Shown here: positions 16,001-23,400 of the stretch, one piece after another | How the letters are laid out: every line of letters begins with the position of its first letter | Position numbering within the stretch: the first letter of the stretch is position 1 | Assembly (NCBI RefSeq): GCF_040729435.1 | Contig: NZ_CP160398.1 | Location: 3,472,001-3,536,000, forward strand | Origin: Pseudomonas sp. HOU2 | GTDB taxonomy: Bacteria; Pseudomonadota; Gammaproteobacteria; Pseudomonadales; Pseudomonadaceae | Direction of reading: 5' to 3' | Length of the DNA: 64,000 bases | Translations under genes and position numbers: made by a program | The notes under the pieces: generated by a model | Told to the model about the DNA's origin: nothing | Database searches by the model: none | What the model saw: only the letters and a program-made list of their open reading frames with translations

Positions 16001-17398
16001 GACATCAGCGTCGCCAACGGTGCGCTGTCGAACCTGAGCAGCAGCGACGGTGGCGTGACCTGGACCGCGACTTTCACCCCGACAGCCGGCGTCAACGACG
16101 CGACCAACCTGATTCTGATCGATACCGCCGGCGTTCAGGATCTGGCCGGCAACCTTGGCGCGAGTATCGCCATCTCCAACAACTACATCCTTGATGCAAC
16201 CCGGCCGACGGTGGACATCGTGGTTGCCAACCCGCACCTGGGCATCGGCCAGACCACCACGGTGACCTTCACCTTCAGCGAGGCGGTGAGCAATTTCGAC
16301 CTGTCCGACCTGAGCGTGACCAATGGCGACCTGAGCAATCTGACCAGCGGCGATGGCGGCAAGACCTGGACCGCAAGCTTCACGCCGACCGCCAACGTTA
16401 CCGACCCGAGCAACTTCATCGCGCTGGACACCAGCAACGTCACTGATCTGGCGGGCAACGCCGGCAGCACCGTGGCGGTGTCGAACAACTACGCCCTCGA
16501 CAGCGAACGGCCGACCGCCACGGTGGTGGTTGCCAATCCGAATCTGGGCGTGGGCCAGACTTCACAGGTGACCATCAGCTTCAATGAGGCGGTGACCGGG
16601 TTTGATCTCGGTGACATCAATGTCGGCAATGGCACCTTGTCGAACCTGAGCAGCAGCGACGGCGGCAAGACCTGGACCGCGACGTTGACCCCGGGCGCCA
16701 ACATCAACAGCACCAGTAATGCGATCAGCGTCAACAGCGCTGGGGTCAGTGATTTGTCCGGCAACAGCGGCAGTGGTGTCAGCAGCTCCAATAACTACGT
16801 GATCAATACCGTGCCACCGGTTATTCCGCCAACGGTGCCGACCACGCCGACCAATGGGGTGATTCCCGACCCGCTGTTCCGCAGCAGCGATCCGGTCGCA
16901 CCGCCGCCGGCCCCGGACGTGCCGTTGCAACCGTTCGTGTTCACGCCACCGACCGGCAATCTCGGCTCGCCGCTGACTTTCCCGCCGCTGTTCGAGCAGC
17001 GTGTACTGGGCGACGGCATCCGGCCGCTGGGGGACATATTCATCAACCACGGTGCCTTGAGCCCGAGCTTCATCGCCCAGGTGTTCAGCAGCAGCGACGG
17101 AAGCGGTGACGGCAGCGGGCACGGCTTCCTCGGTTTCGGCGGCGGTGACGGCGGAGTCTTCGCCAGCAGTACGCTGTCGAGCCTGTTCCACCAGAACGAC
17201 GGCGCCGAGCGGGAGGCGCTGAACGCCTTCGGCAGTCACTCGCTCAAGGCCGGTGACATTTCCCAGGGGCTGCGCGGGGTATTTGGCGCGCCGACCCTCG
17301 GGCAGCAATTGCAGCAACTCAAGGACAGCGAGCAGCACCGGGTCGACGACCTGGCAGCGGCATTGCGCCAGGTCGGCATCAGCGAAATGCAGGCCTGA
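10088..17398 (+). CDS. Giant LEPR-xLL / DUF4347 / Ig-repeat surface protein
   Basis: About 2436 residues (2439 if the GTG at 10079 is used; the ATG at 10088 with GGGTGAG upstream was preferred). There is no classical signal peptide. Order of parts: LEPRMLFDGA at residues 25-34; a DUF4347 domain at about 90-235 with H143 (AHGN) and C186 (YGC); a beta-helix-like, very glycine-rich region at about 255-605; 16 Ig-like repeats of 102 residues; a proline-rich linker; and a helical C-terminus. No RTX calcium nonapeptides were seen. The family is thought to be cell-surface or adhesin-like. A TolC-type channel gene follows 46 bp downstream, while the likely inner-membrane partners lie at 1550-5742. 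Function and export route are inferred from context. Confidence 0.9.
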   Translation: MWWNKQKSRVTEGQRTLAAPLIMSLEPRMLFDGAVAATVADTAAQADSHPAADAAKAPAADHPSVSKDTHGQADATPAASPVAVPGQSVVFVDSRVKDADSLLKGVAPGAQVVKLDASKDGLQQIADYLDQHSGVSSVQIIAHGNAGDLWLGNSYLSADNVAQRSAVLADIGKDMNVGGDILIYGCYTAEGDRGLSFVDSLAQLTGRDVAASNNRTGVGGDWDLEIATGKIESANVLSTLSMSEYQWGLATWTATNNANTGVGSLRAALASAQNGDIVTFSSGMTVQLTSELLINKNITVDGDLNNDGVADVTLDGQYRTRVVEITSSSTVTLDGLVITRGLVSGNGGNGGYGATGAMGGGIFNAGILTLNNVSVTGNAAAGGGGGGGVTGANYGGGGGGGGGIGGQGGGHGGTAGPGTGTLGGQAGSGGVGGYGGGYDATHMGGRGGSTVGGAGGVGVSYYSNGGNGGTANNGTISIGGGGGGSGWDKVGGVGGNAAGGIYNASTGTLKIVGTSVISNNIGAGGGGGGGSGQGSNNLNGGDGGRGVGAIWNQGGTVLITASNFSAISGNAAGSGAGGAELGGGVSGSVPLAFAAIYNNGGTLNTAYVEPPTATIVMSDTALKIGETSLVTITFSRAVTGFTNADLTIANGTLTAVSSSDGGLTWTATFTPTNNLTDATNLITLDNTGVTAISDGVAGVGTTSSVNYAIDTARPTVTIVMADTALKIGDTSLVTFTFSEAVSGFTNADLTIANGTLSAVSSSDGGITWTGTFTPTASISDTTNLITLDNTGIADLAGNAGSGTTDSANYVIDTVRPTATIVVADSNLAAGETSLVTITFSEAVSGFTTADLTVANGTLSGLSSSDGGITWTATLTPTNSITDTTNLVTLDNTGVVDLAGNAGSGTTNSNNYAIDTARPTATIVVADNNLRIGETSLVTITFSEAVTGFTNADLTIASGTLSAVSSSDGGITWTATFTPTASITDATNLITLNNTGIADLNGNAGSGTTDSNNYAIDTVRPTATIVVADNALKIGETSLVTITFSEAVTGFTNADLTIANGTLSAVSSSDGGITWTATFTPSASVTDTTNLITLDNTGIADLAGNAGSGTTDSNNYAIDTQRPTATIVVADSTLTAGETTLVTFTFSEAVTGFNNADIVVANGTLTAVSSSDGGITWTATFTPNVGVNDASNLITLANTGIADLAGNAGSGTTNSNNYTIDTVVPTATIIVSDPSLKIGESSLVTITFSEAVTGFTNADLTIANGTLSAVSSSDGGITWTATFTPTSNITDATNLITLDNSGVQNLSGNAGSGTTDSNNYSIDTQRPTATIVVADTALGVGQTSLVTITFSEAVTGFTNADLTIANGTLSAVSSSDGGLTWTATFTPAAGITDTTNIITLDNTGIADLAGNAGSGTTDSNNYAVDSQRPTATIVLSDSTLSAGETSLVTITFSEAVTGFTNADLSVANGTLSNVSSSDGGITWTATFTPNVGVNDATNLIVLNNTGIADLAGNSGTGTTSSPNYTIDTVLPTATIIIADNALKVGDTSLVTITFSEAVSGFTNADLTIANGTLSAVSSSDGGITWTATFTPTSNITDATNLITLDNSGVQNLSGNAGSGTTDSNNYSIDTQRPTATIVVADTALGVGQTSLVTITFSEAVSGFTNADLTIANGTLSAVSSSDGGITWTATFTPAAGITDTSNVITLDNTGIADLAGNAGSGTTDSNNYAVDSQRPTATIILSDTDLRPGETAQVTITFSEAVTGFDNADLSVANGTLSNVSSSDGGVTWTATFTPTLGVSDATNLIVLNNSGVSDLAGNAGTGITNSANYAVQTEVPTATIVVADNALKAGETSAVTITFSEAVSGFSNADLSIANGTLSNVTSSDGGITWTATFTPTANITDTSNLITLDNSGVVNASGNSGVGTTDSNNFAIDTALPTASIVVADNRLGIGETTTVTITFSEAVSGFDLSDISVANGALSNLSSSDGGVTWTATFTPTAGVNDATNLILIDTAGVQDLAGNLGASIAISNNYILDATRPTVDIVVANPHLGIGQTTTVTFTFSEAVSNFDLSDLSVTNGDLSNLTSGDGGKTWTASFTPTANVTDPSNFIALDTSNVTDLAGNAGSTVAVSNNYALDSERPTATVVVANPNLGVGQTSQVTISFNEAVTGFDLGDINVGNGTLSNLSSSDGGKTWTATLTPGANINSTSNAISVNSAGVSDLSGNSGSGVSSSNNYVINTVPPVIPPTVPTTPTNGVIPDPLFRSSDPVAPPPAPDVPLQPFVFTPPTGNLGSPLTFPPLFEQRVLGDGIRPLGDIFINHGALSPSFIAQVFSSSDGSGDGSGHGFLGFGGGDGGVFASSTLSSLFHQNDGAEREALNAFGSHSLKAGDISQGLRGVFGAPTLGQQLQQLKDSEQHRVDDLAAALRQVGISEMQA
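11918..16813 (+). repeat. Sixteen tandem 306-bp Ig-like repeats inside the giant gene
   Basis: Sixteen in-frame units, each opening with PTATIVVAD-like residues and containing VTITFSEAV, SSSDGGITWTATFTP and NNYAIDT-like blocks. The period is 306 bp (102 residues); the first unit is one residue longer. Units 13-16 are the most diverged and units 1-12 are close to each other. Each repeat resembles a bacterial Ig-like fold with one conserved tyrosine near its end. The array is an extendable stalk by analogy with other adhesins. Confidence 0.9.
13451..15286 (+). repeat. Recent duplication of a three-repeat block (918 bp x 2)
   Basis: Ig units 6-7-8 (13451-14368) and 9-10-11 (14369-15286) pair off one to one. 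Units 7 and 10 share NITDATNLITLDNSGVQN and the SIDTQR ending, units 8 and 11 share ADTALGVGQTSLV, and units 6 and 9 share FTPNVGVNDA. This points to one tandem duplication of three units and is a likely place for length variation and for assembly collapse. Confidence 0.75.
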
Positions 17399-17444
17399 AC
17401 ACACAACTACTCAACACGGTGCGGCACCTAGGGGCGATCCAGGG

Positions 17445-18962
17445 ATGAAGAAAAGTCAGAAGTTGTTCGGCGCCAGCCTGCTGGCGCTGGCGATCAGCGG
17501 ATGTGCAGTGACCAGTGAACCGATCGAACGCAGCGTCAGTGAGCAGCGGGCCAAAACCGACCTGCAGAGCATGTACAAGGATCAGGAGCCGCTGCGTGGC
17601 CCGCTGACCCTGCATCAGGCCATGGCCCGCGCGGTGAAATACAACCTCGAAGGCCGTTTGAAGATCATGGAGGAAGCGCTGGCCAAGCGGCAGCTCGACC
17701 TCGCCAGTTTCGACATGCTGCCGCGCATGGCGCTGGACGCCGGTTACGTCGGGCGCAACAACGTCAACGCCTCCAGCAGCCAGAGCGTGCGCACCGGCAC
17801 CCAGTCCCTGGAACCCTCGACCTCGCAGGACCGTGACCGCGATGTCGCCGACCTGACCATGGTCTGGAACGTCCTCGACTTCGGCGTCAGCTACATCAGC
17901 GCCAAGCAGCAGGGCGACCAGCGCCTGATCGTGCAGGAGCGCCGGCGCAAGGTGATCAACACCATCGTGCAGGACGTACGCTCGGCCTATTGGCGCGCGA
18001 TGGCTGCAGAACGTCTGCTCAAGCAGATCGACAGCCTGATGGCCCGCGTCGACACCGCCCGGCGTGACAGCCAGAGCCTGAGCGATCAACGCATCGGCGA
18101 CCCGGTACAGGCACTCGGTTACCAGCGCTCGCTGATCGAAGCCACGCGACAACTGGAAGAACAGCGCCGCGCCTTGTCGCTGGCGAAAACCGAATTGGCA
18201 ACGCTGATCAACCTGCCGCTGGGGACCAACCTGACGCTGGCGACCGATGACGGTTATCAGATTCCCGAACTCAAGGTCGCCATGGCCAAGCTTGAGCAGG
18301 AAGCCCTGACCAGCCGCCCGGAACTGCGCGAACAGGATTACCAGAGCCGCATCAGCGCCGCCGAAACCCGCAAGGCGATGTTGCGCCTGCTGCCGGGCCT
18401 GGAGTTCTCCGCCGGCGGGCATTACGACAGCAACTCGTTCCTCGTCGAACAGGGTTGGGCCGACTACGGGGTGAAAGTCACCTGGAACCTGTTCAACGTA
18501 ATTTCCGCCCCGGCGGCCATCGATGTGGCCAAGGCCGGCGAAGAAGTCGCCACCGCCCGGCGGCAGGCGATGTCGATCGCGGTACTGGCGCAGCTGTATG
18601 TGGCGAACGCCAACTATCAGGAGGCGCTGCGCCAGTTCAAGACCAATCAGCAGTTGTCGGACATCGACGGGCAGATCGTCGGCCAGTTGCGCAATCGGCA
18701 TCAGGCCGCCGGCATCGGTGAACTTGAACTGATTCAGGGTGAACTGAACAACCTGCAAGCCGACCTGCGCCGTGACTTGTCGTATGCCGATCTGCGTAAC
18801 GCCTACGGGCAGATCTTCGCCAGCGCCGGCCTCGATCCGCTGCCGGATCAGGTGCAGTCCACCGAAGTGCAGTCGATCGCTACGGCGTTGGCCAACCGCG
18901 AATCGGCGTGGGCGTCGGGGGATATTTCGGTGCCTGTGGTGGCGCATGCCGCTGCCCGATAA
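17445..18962 (+). CDS. TolC-family outer-membrane lipoprotein channel
   Basis: A 505-residue protein with a lipoprotein signal (MKKSQKLFGASLLALAISGC, lipobox ending at C20) and the two-fold repeated helical pattern of TolC-like channels (for example VKYNLEGRLKIMEEALAKRQLDLASFDMLPRMALDAGY). It starts 46 bp after the giant gene and ends 17 nt inside the APS-kinase-like gene. It is the natural outer-membrane exit for the adaptor proteins encoded at 1550-5742 and hence for the giant protein. It differs from the RND-type channels at either side of the locus, being closest to type I secretion channels. Confidence 0.88.
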   Translation: MKKSQKLFGASLLALAISGCAVTSEPIERSVSEQRAKTDLQSMYKDQEPLRGPLTLHQAMARAVKYNLEGRLKIMEEALAKRQLDLASFDMLPRMALDAGYVGRNNVNASSSQSVRTGTQSLEPSTSQDRDRDVADLTMVWNVLDFGVSYISAKQQGDQRLIVQERRRKVINTIVQDVRSAYWRAMAAERLLKQIDSLMARVDTARRDSQSLSDQRIGDPVQALGYQRSLIEATRQLEEQRRALSLAKTELATLINLPLGTNLTLATDDGYQIPELKVAMAKLEQEALTSRPELREQDYQSRISAAETRKAMLRLLPGLEFSAGGHYDSNSFLVEQGWADYGVKVTWNLFNVISAPAAIDVAKAGEEVATARRQAMSIAVLAQLYVANANYQEALRQFKTNQQLSDIDGQIVGQLRNRHQAAGIGELELIQGELNNLQADLRRDLSYADLRNAYGQIFASAGLDPLPDQVQSTEVQSIATALANRESAWASGDISVPVVAHAAAR

Positions 18963-19551
18963 TCTGCTGGCGCCCGTCGCCAGCATCAGCCGCTCGCAAC
19001 GCGAGGCCCGCAACGGCCATCGCGGTGCGGTGATTTTGCTTACCGGTCTGCCGGCGGCGGGCAAATCGACGCTGGCCCAGGCGCTGCACGCCGAGCTATT
19101 CGCCCGTGGATTGCACAGCGTGGTGCTCGATGGCGACGGCTTGCGGGTCGGGCTCAACCGCGATCTGGGGTTCAGCGACGCCGATCGCCTGGAGAACATC
19201 CGCCGTGCCAGCGAGCTGGCAGCGCTGCTGGTGGAAAACGGCCAGATCGTGATTCTGGCGATGATCGCGCCGTTGCTGGAGCTGCGCGAGGTGTTCGCCC
19301 AGCGTTTGGGTGAGGACTATCGCGAAGTCTGGTGCAGCGCATCGCTGGCGGTGTGCGAGCAGCGCGATCCGAAGGGTCATTACGCCCGCGCACGGCGTGG
19401 CGAAATGGCCGGTTTCACCGGGGTTTCGGCACCGTACGAGCCGCCCGCTCACGCCTCGCTGGTGCTCGACACCGGCGTACAGACCGTGGAGGCCTGTCTG
19501 GATCGGCTGCTGACCTGGCTTGGCGAATGCGCGGTGTTGCCCAAGGCATGA
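18946..19551 (+). CDS. Adenylylsulfate-kinase-like protein (CysC family)
   Basis: A 201-residue kinase of the APS kinase family, which makes PAPS from APS and ATP. The P-loop GLPAAGKST is at 34-42, with D62-G-D-G-L-R67, the NRDLGFSDADRLENIRR segment, and DPKGHYARARRGEMAGFTG. Two family motifs deviate: the usual ISPxR block reads IAPLL here (the serine phosphorylated in E. coli CysC is alanine) and the usual GIDxPYE reads GVSAPYE. It may therefore be a normal but divergent APS kinase or may act on another substrate. It overlaps the TolC gene by 17 nt and the next gene by 4 nt. No ATP sulfurylase gene is adjacent. Confidence 0.8.
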   Translation: MPLPDNLLAPVASISRSQREARNGHRGAVILLTGLPAAGKSTLAQALHAELFARGLHSVVLDGDGLRVGLNRDLGFSDADRLENIRRASELAALLVENGQIVILAMIAPLLELREVFAQRLGEDYREVWCSASLAVCEQRDPKGHYARARRGEMAGFTGVSAPYEPPAHASLVLDTGVQTVEACLDRLLTWLGECAVLPKA

Positions 19552-20333
19552 GCCGCCCGACCTGCTCGCGTCTTCCTGTGACGGTGGACTTGCCGCTGCT
19601 GTTGCAGGCGCTGCAGACGATTGCCGAAGAGGCATGGCGCGGCCATTTCAACACGGATTACTTCACCGGCGACTGGAGCGGCGTGGCACTGATTTCCGCC
19701 GCCGATGCGCTGACCGAGTTATCGCCCGGGCGCGGCGAAACGCTGCAGCGCACGCCTTGGCTGCGCGATGAACGCTGGCGGTTGGGGCTGCGCGCACTGA
19801 CGCTGGATATCGTCAGTGCGCGCCTGTTGCGTCTGGGGCCGGGCGGGCGCATTCACGAGCATCGTGATTACGACCTGGATGGGCCGGATGCCGATCTGCG
19901 TCTGCATATTCCGTTGCTCAGCCCACCTGCGGTGGATTTCTGGCTCGAGGGTCAACGCGTGCCGATGGCGGCGGGGGAGTGCTGGTTTCTCGATCTTGCT
20001 CGTGCGCATCGGGTGGATAACTTCGATACCTGCGCGCGGATTCATCTGGTGCTCGATTGCCGGCCCGGGGCGTGGCTCACGCAGAAGATCGCCGAAGGTT
20101 TGCGCGACACTCCTGCAACGCAACCGGCCGATTCGGCGTTACAGCAATTCCAGCGACGGGTTGCAGGTGATGCAGGGTTGGCGGCGACTCTGCAGCACAT
20201 GACGGACCCCGAAATATTCATCGAGCGCACTCTGGAGCTGGCCGCCGGACACGGCTTGCCATTCTCCCGGGAAGAACTGCGCGCTGCGATGCGCAACGGT
20301 CGTCGGCAATGGAACGAACAATGGAAAGGCTGA
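19548..20333 (+). CDS. Aspartyl/asparaginyl beta-hydroxylase-like oxygenase
   Basis: A 261-residue protein of the Asp/Asn beta-hydroxylase (Asp_Arg_Hydrox) family, Fe(II)/2-oxoglutarate oxygenases of a double-stranded beta-helix fold. H105 in IHEHRDYDL and H154 in ARAHRVDN are the likely iron ligands. R118-L-H-I-P-L and the GECWFLDL strand complete the core motif. In mammals the related AspH hydroxylates Asp/Asn of EGF-like domains. The ATG overlaps the previous stop by 4 nt. In this locus it could hydroxylate residues of the giant protein or act with the flanking sulfotransferases; the substrate is unknown. Confidence 0.8.
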   Translation: MSRPTCSRLPVTVDLPLLLQALQTIAEEAWRGHFNTDYFTGDWSGVALISAADALTELSPGRGETLQRTPWLRDERWRLGLRALTLDIVSARLLRLGPGGRIHEHRDYDLDGPDADLRLHIPLLSPPAVDFWLEGQRVPMAAGECWFLDLARAHRVDNFDTCARIHLVLDCRPGAWLTQKIAEGLRDTPATQPADSALQQFQRRVAGDAGLAATLQHMTDPEIFIERTLELAAGHGLPFSREELRAAMRNGRRQWNEQWKG

Positions 20334-21265
20334 ACTTCGACGGCTGGCTGCCGATCCGGATCTGGTCGGTGGCGGGGCAGTGGCAAGTGGACTGGTGCTG
20401 GTTTGCTGACACGCCGCTGCATCAGCCTTTTTTTCGTGACGCCGTCGAAGAGGCGCTGCGGTTGCCGTTCAATCAGGCTTTTCGCCGGCAGACACCGCTG
20501 TCGGTGCTGACCGAGTGGCAAGCGCAAAGTCCGGGGTTGGCCCCGAGTGCCTTTATCCTGCACGCCTCGCGTTGCGGTTCGACATTGATCAGCCAGATGC
20601 TCGCGCGGCTCGATGACCACATCGTAGTCTCGGAGCCTCCGCCGCTTGATGCACTTTTGCGCGGTGAGCTGCCCGAAGCGGAGCGGCGGGCAGCGATCAG
20701 TGGACTGCTCTCGGCCTACGGTCAACGACGACGCGGTGTCGAGCAGCGACTGGTGATCAAGCTCGATGCCTGGAACATCGGCGAATGGCCGCTGTTGCAG
20801 GCATGCTTTCCCGGTACGCCGTGGTTGTTCGTGTATCGCGATCCGCTGGAAATTGCCGTGTCGCACGTGCGCCGTCCGGGGGTGCACATGGTGCCGGGGC
20901 TGCTTGGTGACTGTGTGCTCGACGATGGGTTGCCGTTTACCGGCAGTGAAGACTTCATCGCACGACGGTTGGGACGTTTGCTGGCGTCGGCTTATCTGCA
21001 TTGCCGTGAGGGTGATGGACAGCTGGTGAACTACAGCGAATTGCCCGAGGCCATGGCCGGGCGATTGGCGAAGTTTTTCCGCTTGAATACCGAGCAGCGG
21101 CAGCAGGTGCTGACGGCGACGATGCAGCATGCCAAGCAGCCGTCCCAGCGTTTTGTCGCCGATGGCGAAGACAAGCGTCGCGAGGCTTCGCCTTGGTTGC
21201 GCGAACGGGTTCGGCAATGTGCCCAGGATGCCTTTGTGAATCTTGAGTTGCTGCGCAACGCATGA
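20321..21265 (+). CDS. Second sulfotransferase family protein
   Basis: About 314 residues from the ATG at 20321 (behind GGAACG); an ATG at 20309 would add four residues. The phosphosulfate-binding loop appears as HASRCGSTLISQML and the 3'-phosphate segment as VYRDPLEIAVSHVRR. It differs clearly from the first sulfotransferase (9187-10032), so the two are not a recent duplication. It overlaps the hydroxylase gene and closes the operon, with a REP pair starting at its stop. The N-terminal part (DGWLPIRIWSVAGQWQVDWCWF) is an extra domain of about 80 residues that I cannot place. Confidence 0.8.
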   Translation: MERLNFDGWLPIRIWSVAGQWQVDWCWFADTPLHQPFFRDAVEEALRLPFNQAFRRQTPLSVLTEWQAQSPGLAPSAFILHASRCGSTLISQMLARLDDHIVVSEPPPLDALLRGELPEAERRAAISGLLSAYGQRRRGVEQRLVIKLDAWNIGEWPLLQACFPGTPWLFVYRDPLEIAVSHVRRPGVHMVPGLLGDCVLDDGLPFTGSEDFIARRLGRLLASAYLHCREGDGQLVNYSELPEAMAGRLAKFFRLNTEQRQQVLTATMQHAKQPSQRFVADGEDKRREASPWLRERVRQCAQDAFVNLELLRNA

Positions 21266-21342
21266 AAGATCGCAGCCTTCGGCAGCTCCTACAGGGTGTA
21301 CGCATAACCGATGCAGGAGCTGCCGCAGGCTGCGATCTTTTG
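21266..21342. repeat. REP pair (GATCGCAGCC type)
   Basis: Two inverted REP copies (AAAGATCGCAGCCTTCGGCA and its complement) around a 20-bp centre, placed between convergent genes. This is the common pseudomonad type, possibly ending transcription from both sides. Confidence 0.9.
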
Positions 21343-21345
21343 CTG

Positions 21346-22104
21346 TCAGGATTTTCCCGACAGATCCGCCATCCCCTTGAGCAATTCGATGGGCAACGGA
21401 AAGACAATCGTCGAGCTCTTGTCCCCGGCAATCGAACTCAGCGTCTGCATGTAGCGCAACTGCATCGCACCGGGCTGACGGCCAAGCATTTCGGCGGCCT
21501 GCATGAGTTTTTCCGAGGCCTGCAGTTCGCCTTCGGCGTGAATCACCTTGGCCCGCCGCTCGCGTTCGGCTTCGGCCTGTTTGGCGATGGCGCGCACCAT
21601 CGACTCGTTGAGATCGACGTGCTTGATCTCGACGTTGGCCACCTTGATGCCCCAGGCGTCGGTCTGGGCGTCGAGCACCTGCTGGATGTCGATGTTCAAT
21701 TGCTCGCGCTCGGCCAGCAGTTCATCCAGCTCATGTTTGCCGAGCACCGCGCGCAGGGTGGTCTGCGCCAGTTGGCTGGTGGCCGAGAGAAAGTCTTCGA
21801 CCTGAATGATCGCCTTCTGCGGGTCGAGCACGCGGAAGTACAGCACCGCGTTGACCTTCACCGAGACGTTGTCGCGGGTGATCACATCCTGCGGCGGCAC
21901 ATCGAGGACCACGGTGCGCAGGTCGACCCGAACCATCTGCTGCACCACCGGAATCAGCAGGATCAGCCCCGGCCCCTTGACCTGCCAGAAGCGTCCGAGC
22001 TGGAACACCACGCCGCGCTCGTATTCACGCAGGATGCGGAACGTCGACCCGGCGAGGGCGATCACCAACAGCAGCAGTGCAACAAAACCGATTTGCAGAC
22101 CCAT
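21346..22104 (-). CDS. SPFH/slipin-family membrane protein (stomatin-like)
   Basis: A 252-residue protein with one N-terminal membrane helix ([17 protein letters not shown]) followed by the SPFH domain ([54 protein letters not shown]) and a C-terminal coiled-coil region rich in Ala/Glu. Slipins form oligomeric scaffolds in membrane microdomains, usually with an NfeD partner encoded alongside, as here. The ATG at 22104 with GGAGAG upstream was preferred to a GTG six bases earlier. Function in quality control of membrane proteins is family knowledge, not shown here. Confidence 0.9.
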   Translation of the reverse strand: MGLQIGFVALLLLVIALAGSTFRILREYERGVVFQLGRFWQVKGPGLILLIPVVQQMVRVDLRTVVLDVPPQDVITRDNVSVKVNAVLYFRVLDPQKAIIQVEDFLSATSQLAQTTLRAVLGKHELDELLAEREQLNIDIQQVLDAQTDAWGIKVANVEIKHVDLNESMVRAIAKQAEAERERRAKVIHAEGELQASEKLMQAAEMLGRQPGAMQLRYMQTLSSIAGDKSSTIVFPLPIELLKGMADLSGKS

Positions 22105-22106
22105 GA

Positions 22107-22637
22107 TCACTCTCCGTGTCGCACCGCGTCAGTCGCGGCGACTTTCAGCAATAAGCCATTTCGCCCGACCACGCGCACCGATTGCCCGGTGTGCAGCGGT
22201 GTCGCACTGTGCACTTGCCACTGTTCACCCTGCAATTGCACAAAGCCGCTGTGGGCGTTTTGCGCTTGCACGGTGGTCACCGCCGTCACGCTGCCGACCA
22301 GCCCGGCATCGCCGCTGACGGCGTGGCGCGGGCGGGTTTTCAGGGCGCGGACGATCAGCGCGATCAGCAGCAGGGCGCTGATCAGGCCAAGGCCGATGAT
22401 CATCGGCACAGGCAATTCGGCGTTGCCCAGGATCAGCGCGCCAATGACGAACATGATGATCCCGCCCAGGCCAATCACGCCGTAGTTGGGCAGCGCGGCT
22501 TCGGCGATCAGAAAGGCAATGCCGAGGGTGATCAGCCACAGGCCGATCGGATTGACCGCCGTCAGCGGGACGTCAGCCGCAAGGACCGAGGCGCTGGCCA
22601 GCAGTATCAGGAAAAACAAACAACATCGGCTGTTCAC
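22107..22637 (-). CDS. NfeD-family membrane protein (short form)
   Basis: A 176-residue partner of the slipin. It has a signal sequence or first helix, three further hydrophobic helices ([54 protein letters not shown]) and a C-terminal OB-fold ([31 protein letters not shown]). A GTG start at 22637 has a strong CGGAGGG site and is preferred over ATGs further upstream. It lacks the N-terminal ClpP-like protease domain of long NfeD proteins. The stop lies 2 nt before the slipin ATG, so the two are tightly coupled. Confidence 0.85.
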   Translation of the reverse strand: MNSRCCLFFLILLASASVLAADVPLTAVNPIGLWLITLGIAFLIAEAALPNYGVIGLGGIIMFVIGALILGNAELPVPMIIGLGLISALLLIALIVRALKTRPRHAVSGDAGLVGSVTAVTTVQAQNAHSGFVQLQGEQWQVHSATPLHTGQSVRVVGRNGLLLKVAATDAVRHGE

Positions 22638-22811
22638 GTGACCCTCCGGGAGAGTCATGGGTTGGTTCATTAAGTCTAGTTGAGCCTGACGCTGGATGAA
22701 TTTTGATCAATGAGCGGATGTGTCCAGTGAGCGGATTTCCCTTCGCCAGCGGCTTGCCGAACTAGACTCAGCAGAACAGGCACAACGTTCCGCGTAACAC
22801 CGAGGTGCAGC

Positions 22812-23273
22812 ATGCGTATGGCAAAAAAAGTGCAGAGCAGCCTGAGTCGGGCGCACTGCGAATATGACGTCGTGGCCCACCGACATTCGGCCAGCAGCCT
22901 GGAAACCGCTCGGGTTAGCGGGGTGCCCGCCGAGCGCGTGGCCAAATCGGTGATTCTCGACGACCATCACGGGCATTACCTGATGGCCGTGCTGCCGGCC
23001 AGCCGGCACCTGGACTTGAGCAAGGTGCGCAACAGCGGCGAATGGCAGATCACCCGGGAAAGCAACCTGGCGCATATTTTCGATGACTGCGAACGTGGCG
23101 CGGTGCCGCCGCTGGGTGGTTCCTACGGGCTGGACATGGTCATCGATCCGTTGCTGACCCGGCAGAAAGACATTTACCTGGAAGCCGGCAACCACAACTA
23201 CCTGCTGCACATGAGCATGCCCGAGTTTCTGAAAATGGTGCCGCATGCCGAGGTGCGGGAGTTGAGTCATTAG
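22812..23273 (+). CDS. YbaK/ProX-type aminoacyl-tRNA deacylase-like protein
   Basis: A 153-residue protein of the YbaK/ProRS-editing fold, which hydrolyses mischarged aminoacyl-tRNAs in trans. Recognisable blocks are CEYDVVAHRHSASSLETARVSGVPAERVAKSVIL, with the conserved lysine in AKSV, and a central GGSYGLDMVIDPLL segment. The substrate (Ala-, Cys- or other tRNA) cannot be read from the sequence. A GAGGTGC element precedes the ATG. It is a single-gene unit between the divergent nfeD gene and a REP pair. Confidence 0.8.
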   Translation: MRMAKKVQSSLSRAHCEYDVVAHRHSASSLETARVSGVPAERVAKSVILDDHHGHYLMAVLPASRHLDLSKVRNSGEWQITRESNLAHIFDDCERGAVPPLGGSYGLDMVIDPLLTRQKDIYLEAGNHNYLLHMSMPEFLKMVPHAEVRELSH

Positions 23274-23300
23274 GTTTTGTAGCGCTTTCGCGGACGCCTT

Positions 23301-23361
23301 CGCGAGCAAGCTCGCTCCCACAGGTTGAACGCGTTCCCCTGTGGGAGCGAGCCTGCTCGCG
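23301..23361. repeat. REP pair (GGGAGCGAGC type)
   Basis: CGCGAGCAAGCTCGCTCCCA and a near-complementary copy face each other around a 15-bp centre, between the deacylase gene and the DUF2789 gene. One mismatch pair lies in the stem. Confidence 0.85.
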
Positions 23362-23400
23362 AATAATCTCTCACCCACCGAATTCTTGAAGGAGTCCTCC

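Noticed and set aside
10025..16237. Very long open frames on the minus strand across the giant gene, up to about 1300 codons
   Set aside because: They are shadows caused by high G+C codon bias and the 306-bp in-frame repeats. They lack ribosome-binding sites and their translations are repetitive low-complexity sequence without recognisable motifs.
11918..16813. Regular repeats that could be mistaken for a CRISPR array
   Set aside because: The units are 306 bp, coding, in one frame and contiguous, with no unique spacers and no cas genes nearby.
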